Shown: positions 1 to 10,079 of the stretch, piece after piece | Position numbering within the stretch: the stretch's first letter is position 1 | Layout: every line of letters begins with the position of its first letter | Assembly (NCBI GenBank): GCA_014529385.2 | Contig: CM043950.1 | Coordinates: 157,433,545 to 157,497,544, forward strand | Direction of reading: 5' to 3' | Source: Adiantum capillus-veneris | Taxonomy: Eukaryota; Streptophyta; Polypodiopsida; Polypodiales; Pteridaceae | DNA length: 64,000 nucleotides | Translations under genes and position numbers: made by a program | The notes under the pieces: generated by a model | What the model saw: only the letters and a program-made list of their open reading frames with translations | What the model was told of the DNA's origin: nothing | Database searches by the model: none

Positions 1-96
1 CAGCTAGCAAGCCTTACATGCTATCTAAAAGTTGGATGATAAGAGGATTGGAAAAACCTCATTGACTTTAATTTGAAATAAATAGAAAGCACGTAC

Positions 97-206
97 ATGC
101 CATCGGGGGAAGTCAATGAATATGTATGAAAGGCATGGCCTTTTAAGTGTTCCTCAGGTACTCCCATTTTGGAGATTTGCTCCTGGGGATTTCTGACCAT
201 TTCAAT
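97..206 (-). CDS. DAPB: DAPB exon: GVPEEH..GHAFH segment
   Basis: The exon is 110 bp: 36 codons plus AT. The acceptor is CAG at 207-209 and the donor is GTACGT at 91-96. It reads IEMVRNPQEQISKMGVPEEH, then LKGHAFHTYSLTSPDG. An 81-bp intron separates it from the preceding exon. The gene must continue past position 1 for its C-terminus. Confidence 0.88.
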
Positions 207-287
207 CTGCAAATCAGCAAAGAATTGACTCCGATTCCTTCTTACAATAAGTGCTTCAACCTAAGACAACAATGTCAACAATTGTAC

Positions 288-389
288 CTCTTTATCTTCG
301 AAAGATACCCCCAACTTGTTGAAAGAAGCAACAATGGCCCTTGCAGTGCCTGATGTATCCACCTTTGAAGATTGATGAGACTCTGTAAC
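288..389 (-). CDS. DAPB: DAPB exon: catalytic ESHQ..K..SGTA segment
   Basis: The exon is 102 bp (34 codons). The acceptor is CAG at 390-392 and the donor is GTACAA at 282-287. It begins VTESHQSSKVDTSGTARAIV, carrying the His and Lys of the DapB catalytic motif and the SGTA substrate-binding loop, and ends FEDKE. It joins in phase 0 with the exon at 20073-20147, which shows that the repeats between them lie in an intron. Confidence 0.9.
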
Positions 390-392
390 CTG

Positions 393-1540
393 ACAAGACA
401 AATAAATGCTATATAAGTTCAGTATAGTCTAACTCACGAATTATAAGAGGGAATAAAGCACTCATAAAACTATAAAAGCAATGGACACAAAATCACTTTA
501 TTTGCTATGAAACAAAACTAGATAAAACAAAACATTATTAACTTAAAAATGTTTCTAGAAAAGGCATGCGCAAAGTAAGTTGATGCAGCTTACTTGGCTA
601 AATCTTAAAATAAGTACTCAACTTTTTTTTTTAAAAGGATAAGGCATCTCAAAAACTTAATCCTAGAAATCAAACTTCACACAACAACTTCTAAAAGAAC
701 AAATTCTTAAGTCCTAATGCAAGCTAAATACGAAATCGAAAAATGAATACTACTACAAACCTACGAAGAAGAGGCTGCAAATAACCAAAGAAGTACAAAG
801 ATCCAAACTTGACAAATGTGACCTCAACTTCGCTGCTTGTCCAGACAGGAAGAATAAGACAAATAAATGATATGTTTTACTTGCTACAAATTTCATACAA
901 AACCCTCAAAATCTTTTGATAAAGACACCAAACTCTGTGCTCCAGTATATGCAAAGTTTGTATACATAATACATAACCATGAGGAAATTGTTACACCTAC
1001 ACAAATCTGCCAGGTGCCCTTTTTGTATAGGCGCACACTCTCTCACATGTGTGGTAGAATACGAGTGTAACTTTTGAGTGTGAGTGCGAGTGAGTGTAAG
1101 GTGTCTAAGTGAGAAGGCGTGAGAATGAGTATGTGAAACTGGCGAGTTCCCTGACAAGGTGGTAAAACACTACAACAATACAAAATTTGAATGGAAAACA
1201 TTAAACTGAACTTGAAAAAACATAGACACAAAGTGGTGGAGTTCCATTCTAAGAAGCCTAGCCCCTCAACTAGGCGTCCCTGACGTTACTTTTACTTTAT
1301 GGATGAAAGATTGTAGTTAAAATTGTCCGGAGTGCACAGACACTCTCAACCTGATACAATCAGAGTCGCAATCTCATTGCTAGAGGTACATTAGCCTCAC
1401 TTGCTATTTTTGCAAAGGTGCTAAAAACACATAAGCTAAAGGACTAAAAGTCTCTGTTGCCAAAAAGCAACTCCCAAGTACCAAAATCAGCCACAGCGCA
1501 TATCCGTATGCTGTGCCATGTCAGCAGTGTTAAAGAGTTT
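393..1540. other. Intronic DNA, no gene recognised
   Basis: AT-rich DNA with stop codons in all frames. A degenerate GTGAGT-rich patch lies at about 1068-1140. I see no repeat that recurs elsewhere in the window. Confidence 0.6.
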
Positions 1541-1980
1541 GGCATCCCTCTAGATTCTTCCAATTGTTCTTGGGTATCTCCCGTGGATAGGTGATAGAGA
1601 ATGAGGGTTGTTTTGTGGCTATAGCCGGCCAGAGTCCGGTAGGTATTTTCCCATTTCAGCCATATGCGGCCTTGTTGCACGATACTGGCTTTCTCCGCAG
1701 CTGTCTCTCCAACTCTCGCTTTTTGCGTGTGCTGCGTATTTTTTACAAGCCTTGGCACTATTTCAAATTTTCCTAGTGCCCTACTCCCTTGATTTGCCGT
1801 GCTTTCCCGTTTCTCCTATTTTACCCCCATTTATATGGGTCGTGGGCTTTATATGTGGGTCAGGCAACTTGGCTGATGGACGGGCAGGGTTATGTGCATT
1901 GATAGCCCCATCAGGGGCAGTCCTCCTTGGTGTCAGAGCGTGCAGTGGAAGGGGAGGAAAAAGACAATGGCACCACACAG
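1541..1980. repeat. Dispersed repeat R1, copy 1
   Basis: It shares ordered blocks with 21943-22530. Examples are GGCATC(C/T)CTCT near the start, GAGGG(T/C)TGTTTTGTGGCT, and the later TTTCCC(G/A)T.TCTCCTAT type block. The two copies are clearly diverged. It stops where a LINE tail begins, so it may have been the LINE landing site. No coding content is convincing. Confidence 0.55.
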
Positions 1981-1982
1981 AG

Positions 1983-2174
1983 AAATGAAATGAAATGAGA
2001 TATTTACGTCTTCTAAAGGCCAAAATGACCTATAAGACCAAACAATTACAAACTGGTGAATCTGATACAATGTCTGGGTACAGATACTAAAATGAATCTA
2101 CGAGTGCTACTAGCTAGAATTGTGTGGGGTATGTGTGACCACTGATACAATGGGTGCCCAATACAAGAGGGTGA

Positions 2175-2178
<4 letters not shown>
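1983..2178 (-). mobile_element. LINE3: 5'-truncated LINE, 3' UTR only
   Basis: It matches the 3' UTR of LINE2 (about 17864-18060): the same (ATTTC)n tail, the block ATGACCTAT(A/G)AGACCAA, then CTACTAGCT and GATACAATGGGTGCCCAA. Only about 190 bp of the 3' end remain. On the minus strand it follows directly after the (CT)n tract that follows LINE1. Confidence 0.75.

Positions 2179-2261
<83 letters not shown>
2179..2261. repeat. (GA)n microsatellite between LINE3 and LINE1
   Basis: About 83 bp of nearly pure GA on the plus strand (CT on the LINE coding strand). It is flanked on both sides by LINE sequence. Confidence 0.95.
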
Positions 2262-2264
<3 letters not shown>

Positions 2265-2468
2265 GAAATGAAATGAAATGTTATATTAACGTCTTCAAAA
2301 GGCCAAAGTGACCTATGAGACCAGAAAGTTACAATGTGGTTGATCTAATACAAAGTCGAGAAACAAAATAAACTAACTAACAACATAACAAAACAAAAAT
2401 ACTGTGGAATCCTAAGCTGCTCGGTGTGAACTAAGCAAAATACGCAGCTGGCTGGGATAGCTAAATAG

Positions 2469-3937
2469 CTAAATCACAAGAGATCCAACATCGATTGGCT
2501 GGCGGATCTCATCAATCTCTTCCATGGTCAGTAGTCTGACCGGGCGTCGTGCATGTCTAACCAAAGTGATCTGAATCTTCTGATGCAGCCTTTGTCGATG
2601 CTGTGTAGTCTTCTGTAGTCGTGGGCGTCTTGATCTCCCCAGCTCAATCGTTCGGTCGATCAGTGTGCCTCTGGTGTGAGACGAATGTGAGCTCTGCTGT
2701 GGGAGTAGCTCCTCCGACTGCCCAATGTCTGCTCTAAAGAAATTTGTGATCCGTCTCTGAGACTGGCTAGCCTCTCCTCTCATCAGGCTATCTCTGTGTC
2801 TGCGCAGCTCGAGCAGGAACAAACCCAAGCATCTCTCATCCTCGTACCCCATGACTCTGAGTGGTCCAAAACCTTCTCTAAACAAGCAATGGAAGCGGCC
2901 TCGTATCTCCTAGTAGGCGGGGCAGCGGCATGTGTAGTGCAACTCTCTCTCAGGCTCCATGTCGCACAAGGGGCATGTCTTGGCCTCTGCTAGTACTCCG
3001 CTATATCTCTCAATCCGCAGCCCGCAGCTGGTGTGAAGATGTGCGTATTTGGCCAATAGCACATCGCATCCCATGAGACAGGTGGGTGTCCATGTATCTG
3101 GGTCTTGTCACAAAACCTCCTTCGTAAGCTGGAGAAGATGCTCTTTGTAGAAAGCCATCTTTGTGCCCAGCTCCTGTGCTGGCTGTATCCATGTCCTCCT
3201 GGTGTCTAGCTAAGTCAAGTCCTGGCGGATGAGCCTGGTGATCTTAAACTGTGTAAGAGTGAGAGATGGTGCATTTAGTGAGTACTGGAAGGGTGGCAAC
3301 CTGTCTATGCTGAACCCATGCACCTGAAACCATGATGTCATCTCCCCATACCAGCATGTTGTATCTCCCTGCATGTCGAGAGGACTCAAGTGCAAGGCGG
3401 GCAAATCTGTCTCTGGGAAGTTCCCACATGCAGTGTATGAAGGAGACTGATCTGGTGAGCGCCTCAACCACTAGTGGGGGGGCCGCTAGCTCTGCCCGGA
3501 TAATGCCACGTGGTATTGAAGCCTTGGCTCTAATGAGCTGCGAGATCATAGAGACCAGAGGTTTCTCCATGACCCCCCATCCATCCGTGCAACCCGACCT
3601 CCCGTGATGATCCAATGAAGGTCCCCATATCTCAGCTCCATAGAGCAATGCAAAGGCCACCAAAGTGTCAAAGATCCAGAGCTTCGTTCGAGGCTCCTAA
3701 AACTAAACCTGCGAACACATCTTCTCCAAACTATCCAATGCTGCATGGGCTCTAGTCAATCTGGTCTCTGCTGCTCTCCTTAATGAAAATGCTGGTTCGC
3801 TAAAAACCACACCAAGGTAGGTGTAAGCATCCGTATACTCCACGGTCTCCTGGCCATATGTGAATGTAGGTGCTGACCTCCTGATCCACTGTGGGGTGGT
3901 ATTAAACACCATAGCCTTGGTTTTACCAAGGTTGACA
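2469..3937 (-). pseudogene. LINE1 ORF2: RT thumb and C-terminal region
   Basis: On the minus strand it reads NLGKTKAMVF, YTYLGVVF, LLYGAEIWGPSL and IRAKASIPRGIIRAELAAPP, then ALTRSVSF and a C-terminal part ending at 2469. LINE2 carries the same region. The frame changes several times. It continues directly from the RT at 4616 once the solo LTR is removed. The 2262-2468 stretch is 3' UTR. Confidence 0.8.
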
Positions 3938-3942
3938 GACAA

Positions 3943-4615
3943 TGTCACAAACTGTTGATGTATCAAAGCCTAAAAAATGGAGCCAACTTACAGATGCCGG
4001 CCGAGGAGCCTAAACCCTAAGAAGAACAAGTAGCAGAAGAAGAAGAAGTCCTACCAACTTATGGGGACCCCGTCCGATGGGGCCCCAGTGACATAAAGGG
4101 ATTAAAATAAAGCAAAACTCACACACACACTCACGCAAAGCTGATGACGTGGCAACTGTACGGAAGTTCCGGAAATTACGATGGCTGATGACGTGGCAGG
4201 TTGTACGGATTTCCCCGTTTTGCGATGGCTGATGACGTGGCAAGCTGTACGGATCTTCGTAAATTGCACTTGCAACTTTTGGCATTGCTTTTGAGACCAT
4301 AAGTTTTTGAGTTTTGAAAGCTTTTCACTATCATTGCTTTTCAGGCCAAGGGCCTTTAAATATGAGGTTAGGGCTCATCCTCTGGCATGCTTCCTGAAGA
4401 AGGTGCAGAGTCTCGAGTATCGGCTTGTACTATGTTTATGCAATATAAAGAAATACCGAAAGGGGCGCCAAGGTTTGGGGCCAATACTCTCTGGGATGGA
4501 GTTCCGCCACTCCGTGTCGCGTGTCGTCTCTCTTTCAGTTTCAGTTGTTATTGAAGTGCTAAAAGTCTATTCAGTCTGTTCTTTTCTATTGGCACGTGGT
4601 GCCCGTCTTGTGACA
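3943..4615 (+). mobile_element. Solo LTR, family D (D1), TSD GACAA
   Basis: 673 bp starting TGTCACAAACTG and ending CTTGTGACA, with GACAA at 3938-3942 and 4616-4620. It splits the LINE1 reverse transcriptase. A TATA-like TTTAAATATG lies near 4356, three 44-bp enhancer-like repeats at 4142-4242, and the shared LTR box at 4450-4470. There is no internal sequence, so it arose by LTR-LTR recombination. Confidence 0.92.
4142..4242 (+). promoter_or_regulatory. Three 44-bp repeats, each with TGATGACGTGGCA
   Basis: Exact copies start at 4142, 4186 and 4230, a period of exactly 44 bp, in the promoter-side part of LTR D1. The core TGACGTGG fits the ACGT-core sites bound by plant bZIP factors, including the UPRE form TGACGTGR. 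Confidence 0.7.
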
Positions 4616-5607
4616 GACAAACCACTTTCGTGGGCAAACCTATGCAGAGCATCCAAGTGGTGTTGCATTCCCTCCAGAGAGTCGGAGATCAACACAATAT
4701 CATCAGCATATAACAATAGTGGAATCCATGTCCTTGCCAGCTGTGCACCTCTATCACCATCGCTCTCAATGTAGTCAGAAACCTCATCCACATACATACT
4801 GAATAGAGTAGGAGAGAGCGGGCAGCCCTACTTCACCCCAAGTGGAGTGAACCGGTGTAGATAGACCCTCTCAGGTGCGTACATGCCCCACTACTGACCT
4901 GTATAATGCCATGATCCCCCAAATGAGCTTTGTAGGTACTCCCATCTCCTGTAGTCTGTGCATCAATCTAGCTCTGGGTACTGTGTCAAATGCTTTGCGG
5001 AAGTCCACAAAGCTACAATAGATCCGTCTCCCATGTGATCTGCCCTCCTCAATGATGGCTCTAAGTGTCAAGATATGGTCAAGAGTAGAGAAGCCTTTTT
5101 GAACCCTGTCTGCCCGGCGCGTGTATCCTCTCTCTCTCTACCAATCTACTAGCTGCTCAAGAATGGATGCGTACAATCGTGCCAATGTGTGTCCAATCAT
5201 GATAGTGCAATAATTCCCAGGCTCCATAGGGTCTCCTGACTTGAAGATAGGTACAATAGTAGATACGCTCCAAGTGTCGGGCAAGCCTTCACACATGGCA
5301 GGGTTAAACATAACTGCTAGAAGCTCTACTAGTAGATCTTTGGCATGCATGAAATGCTCAGCCACTAAGCCATCATGATCATATGCTCTCCTAGTCCTCA
5401 TCTTGTCAATGGCCTTCTTCACCATCTTAGCGGGGTGAAAAAAGCACATGCGTGTGGACATGGATCGAGAGGATAAGGAAGGGGCGTCTGTCCAAGAACT
5501 ATATACAAAGATGAAGCGTATTGGCCCCAGGCCTCTGTAGAGGTAATGGAAGGGGGGGGAGAGTGCTCATGAAAGAGCCGCCATGCCTCACGTGAGTCTT
5601 GACTCAA
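4616..5607 (-). pseudogene. LINE1 ORF2: reverse transcriptase core
   Basis: The minus strand shows CSFVDFRKAFDTVPRARLMH, the GVK*GCPLSP motif (the usual Gln is a TAG at 4828-4830) and the catalytic LLLYADDIVLIS. Upstream is the finger region with DHDGLVAEH and VSTIVPIFKSGDP. The YADD catalytic box is intact although the frame is broken. Confidence 0.88.
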
Positions 5608-5634
5608 GAATAGCTGGTATAGATCCTGCTCTAG

Positions 5635-6675
5635 TCAAGCCAAAAATGCCCTCTTCTTCCCCCGCACTAGGCGTCGGAAGTCAATCTGTGACTGTCTGTG
5701 AGTGATGTCCCCCAAAAGCACCTCCCTCTGAAGTCTGGCTCTAGTCTCGCAACATTCCACATCATACCAACTGTTTTGCGGCATGCTCCAAGAACGGAGT
5801 CTCTGCTCAGGCTCAGTGTGTGGGTATGCCTCTGTTGTTGCATCATGTGATGTCTGTGTCAGTATAGTAGTAAGCTCTTCCACAGGTCGCCCTGGCTCCT
5901 CAATGCACAGTCGTCTGTAGATCCCATCGATATATACAGAGTCTGTCTCTCGCGTGAAGGTGTAGCGAGTAGGTGCTGCTGCTCGTGGACTGTGTGCTAC
6001 ATTAAACTGAAAAGAGATGGTCATCGACAAAAGGGCATGATCCACTGCCACCCCAACAGGTCTGGGTCCAACCGTGAGATTCTGGATACTAGAGATGACA
6101 CTCGGTTGTGCCATGACATAATCCACTGTGCTGGCTCCATGTCTGTGTGGAAAGCATATAAAACCACCCGCAGCGGGAAATCTCTGTAGGCCATTCAAGA
6201 TGGCCAATCCATGTGCAGTTCCCATGTCTATCAAGTGCGTCCATACTCAGTATGTTCCACATCCTGTGATAGTCTGGATACGCCCGTCTCTACAACATCT
6301 AGCTCTCTCAGCATCTCCTCTGAAGTATGATAAAATACTTTCTCGTGATGGGTAGTCCTAGCATTGAAGTCCCCTAGAATGATGGGCAGTCCTAGCATTG
6401 AAGTCATCAGCTCTAGAGAACTCCCTTATGTCATCATCCAAAATAGAAAAGGGGGACTGTCCTCTGGGTGATGCATAGACTGACGTGCTCGGGGGAAGGT
6501 ATTTGCATGTCTCTGCTCTCAATCTCATCCACATGTACCTAGCCTGCTCATCCCTGCCGGCTATATGTATCAAAGGCTGCAACTCCTCTCTGAATAACAC
6601 TGCCACTCCCCCTGAGCCCCGCCCTCTATGCTCTGATCGAGTCTCCTGTCTGCATGTTGTCTCCCATCTGTATCA
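5635..6675 (-). pseudogene. LINE1 ORF2: endonuclease C-terminal half and linker
   Basis: It reads GSGGVAVLFREELQPLIHIA, then DDFNART (the GDFN site, damaged by a roughly 30-bp duplication near 6358-6410), then STVDYVMAQ and VAVDHALLSM, the AP-endonuclease DH motif. It continues the endonuclease that starts at 8296 once the solo LTR at 6681-8137 is removed. Confidence 0.85.
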
Positions 6676-6680
6676 CCTGA

Positions 6681-8137
6681 TAAAACCGGCCAGTAGGGCG
6701 GTAGACGTTAGCTTTCACCCGATTATTCAACACTTGACTTCACGACACAAAGCAATGACTTACAAAGGAACCTGTAACTGAGAATGGAATTACACTTCAA
6801 AACAAAAGCACGGCCAGGAAGCTAGAATGCTCCCAAGCAAACAGCGACACTTGTAGGCCCCAAAGGTTGGCGCCCCTTTCGGTATTTCTTTATTCTTTAA
6901 CAGAGGGGAATAAAACCTGTGGTTCCCTACAAGCTACTCGGCACAATCTGGGCTGAATTCCATCTGTTCTGGCCCGATTTCGGCAACATAACTGTACTAG
7001 GACCCTTCACAGTCAGTATCCCCATGCATTAGATGACTTTCCTGACGCATACGGACACTTTGCAAAACCTGGCGAGAATCTGCAGCACGATGAATTCTCT
7101 GTTTTCTGCCCCGGAAATATGCCAGATCACCTGTACATCGGTCCCCTCACGTCCCCGAACCTCCTGGGGGTATTAGGGTCCGTTTAGAGCAACCCTAAAC
7201 TTGCAAAAATACACAGCAGGCTGTAATTCCCTGTTTCGGGCTCCGTTTCGCGTGTCGGTCGCATCCGTAGCAAGTCCTCGAGCTCCTGCACCTGTAGGGC
7301 TACTTGCCCTTTGAATCGGACAAGATTTCGCACATGAAACCTCTCCGAGTTCACCAATACCTGCGGGGGATTAGCCGCTAGCTAATCCAGTACTTGTGCA
7401 AGAGGCTCTTGCCTCGACAATCGCGCATGAACCCACATAACTGTACATTGGTCAAATGAAAAGCCCACTAGAGGGGCATAACATACTGCTCATAGGGGAG
7501 AGAGAGAGAGAGAGAGCAGTGCGTAGCGTGCAGGGCATCACTCCTAGCACCGCACTGTACATAAGAGGGAAAGGAAGCACTCCATAGCTCTTGCAACCTA
7601 TTGCAATCCACCTACTGCTGAAAAATGCGCCCCCTTCCTCTTGTAGACTCTCCTCAAAGTGGCAGAAGTGCTCACAAAGTGACACCTCACCCAGTTTCCG
7701 ATTTTGGCCAACTTGGCTAAAAATATCTCAATTGGTGCGTCAGTTGACTTGGCAACAGAACAATAAAATGTTCCCCTGGTCATACCGAAGGTAATGACGC
7801 GAACACATTTTCGGGTCCAAAATAGCAGTTCCCTAAATTTTAGGAGATGTTTCCATGGCACTCACACTGGTCATCTGCCATCAATCACCACTAGAACCAC
7901 ATCGAAAAATACAATGTCGACCAGCTATCAAGTGATTTTCACTCATAGCCCCACTGTGGCTAACCTTAGTCCATTTGCCCAACTCAGTGCTCACTGGCCG
8001 TCCGGCCTAGACTCTCACTGTCCGCCTCACATTATGCAACTCGGGCATTGGCATTTCCAAAGGGGTGCTTTAAAACAAGTCAAATAAAATTTCCCCAAAA
8101 AGAAATCAACAAGGAAAGTTGCCACAGACTCGTGACA
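6681..8137 (-). mobile_element. Solo LTR, family H (H0), TSD CCTGA
   Basis: 1457 bp, minus strand: starts TGTCACGAGTCTG at 8137 and ends GGTTTTA at 6681. CCTGA flanks it at 6676-6680 and 8138-8142. It splits the LINE1 endonuclease between PHIR and YRWE. It carries the shared LTR box at 6868-6888 and the hairpins at 7368-7388 and 7402-7415, and resembles the LTR of element I. Confidence 0.92.
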
Positions 8138-8142
8138 CCTGA

Positions 8143-8302
8143 TGTGAGGCATAGATTGCCCAAGGGCTTGATGAGTCTCAGAGTAGAAGATGATGTCTCT
8201 TCCAGTAAAACTATCCTCAAAAGCACCCACATCAAGGCGCATAGATCCATTACAATTCCAGGCGGCAAGTTTGAGTGTGGTCCCATAGGTCTCGCACCAT
8301 CA
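8143..8302 (-). pseudogene. LINE1 ORF1 stop and ORF2 endonuclease N-terminus
   Basis: ORF1 ends with TGA at 8300-8302. ORF2 opens in another frame close by, with overlapping ATGs. It reads LAAWNCNGSM (the AP-endonuclease start motif), then GRDIIFYSETHQ with the catalytic Glu. The reading runs up to the solo LTR junction. Confidence 0.85.
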
Positions 8303-8440
8303 TGTGGCGCGTCGCTCCAGTATTACCACTCTTCCATCTCGGTAGAAGGCAATCTTGCCTTTTTCCCTTGCCGCTCTAATCTCCGGCATTACCTCCTGCA
8401 TATGAGCAATCTGCGAGAGGATAAGATTATCCCCGAGAAA
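8303..8440 (-). pseudogene. LINE1 ORF1 C-terminal end (left of element A)
   Basis: When joined across element A to 16485 the minus strand reads TLKKTGIFLGDNLILSQIAH, then MPEIRAAREKGKIAFYRDGR and VVILERRAT before the TGA. This matches the C-terminal domain of LINE ORF1 proteins and proves the insertion is inside ORF1. Confidence 0.85.
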
Positions 8441-8445
8441 GATGC

Positions 8446-9771
8446 TATAACCGGCCTGTACAACGTAGAGGGCGGTACTATTTCAATTACCAGTTAACTT
8501 TACACAGAGCACTGAGAAGGGAAGAGAACACAGTTGCGTCCAGCGACTAGAATGTCATTGCGCACACGAGACCGACACCCTGTAGGCCCCAAAGACTGGC
8601 GCCCCTTTCGGTATTCCTTTATTCAAATTAAGGTAGACGATCCGACCACTTCGCACAAGCTTTCACAAAGCTGTCCAAACCTGGCGAGGGCTGAAAACGC
8701 AGGTTTTCGACCTGATTTTGGCAACATAACGACGCAAAAACCCCTGTAGGTCAAAAGCACCTGTCTACGACGAATTCCCTCGCTATCTGGAAGCTTTCTG
8801 GTGAGCTGTCACAGAATTTCAGCGGGCTGTAATTCCCTGTTTTTCACTGCCGGGTGCCCAAAAGCCTGTACACGCATCCCAAGGCTCTCACGAGGCTCCC
8901 CCGGTGTTCCCTTGCAGTTTAGGTGCGAAACCCTAAACCTGCAGAAAAACACAGCAGGCTGTAATTCGCTGTTTCGGATCGTTTTTAGCGGAGCGAACAC
9001 GCCTACGCGTGTCCCAAGGGCTGACAGTTCCCCTGTGAATTGGACGAGTTTTTATGCGAGAAAACTCTCTGAACCCGCAATCTTTTGCAATGGAACTGTG
9101 CGTACCTGTGGGGGATTAGCAATTAGCTAATCCGGTTCCTGTTCAGAAGGCTCTTGCCTTGGCAAACGTGCATAAACCCCCAAAACTGTACATGTTCAAT
9201 TGAGTAGCCCAACTAGTGGGGCATTACCATATGTGCCAAAGGGGAGAGAGAGATGCACGAGAGCAAATCATTGCGCTACATGAGACAGAGGAGAAGGCAA
9301 GCTTTCCATTAAAGCTATAGACCTGCACCCACTACTCACACACACACTGTAGCTCACTTATGATAAAAAATCAACCTCCTCTCTCAAATTGGGCGCCCCC
9401 TCTTGCTGATGGAAGGGAAAACTGCACCACGAGCCGCCATGTGTCCAGTTTGCCCCTTTTGAGTTAATTCTCTAGTTCCCACTGACTTATAAAGTTGTAA
9501 GTGACTTTCTGAGTGGCCCAGATTTCATTTGGCGCACACAGGCTTTCATACTGATCGGAATTCAGTGCTAACTGGCCCGACCAATCCCAGACTGACCGAC
9601 CCAGACTCCCGCTGTGAGAAACCTATTCAGCCGCAGCCGTTTCACACTGGCCATGCAATGTCCACTTGCACCTTTTCAAGGGTTCTGGGAAAACAAGTAA
9701 AAATAAAATAAATAAAAATATCTAGTACTTATTTACGGAAGACAACAGGAAAAATACACCTCCTGGTGACA
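8446..9771 (-). repeat. Element A 3' LTR
   Basis: The minus strand begins TGTCACCAGGAGG and ends CCGGTTATA, so the ends are TG...TA rather than TG...CA. It carries the shared LTR box at 8597-8617 and the hairpins at 9113-9133 and 9147-9160. Confidence 0.95.
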
Positions 9772-9786
9772 CACCCCACCCTTGAA
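9772..9786 (-). other. Element A polypurine tract
   Basis: On the minus strand it reads TTCAAGGGTGGGGTG directly before the 3' LTR start TGTCACC. It is the expected primer for plus-strand DNA synthesis. Confidence 0.75.
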
Positions 9787-10079
9787 ATACTGCAAGCGAC
9801 CTCGCTTGCATGCCAATAATACATGCAGTACCTCCTGATATCACATACATTCTATGATGGGAATCCAAGACATACATGCTTCCGGAAATGTAGCGTTGGA
9901 CGATTATACAATCCCACCAACCTGGCTACGACACATATATCAAGCATAGAAGTCTTCTAGTGTACTCTCAAGCACAAACTTCTCTAGCTAAATTCTGTAT
10001 GGAAAGAGTAGATACAATTGCTTAACTACTCTCTTGAGCATCATGAACCATGCTCTTGCCTTGCTCCAAAAAGTCTACA

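Noticed and set aside
1608-1988. 126-codon open frame
   Set aside because: Lies in a dispersed repeat whose second copy does not keep the frame.
8801-9130. 109-codon frame repeated at 15495-15746
   Set aside because: The repetition is only the two LTRs of element A; the frame is antisense to the element.
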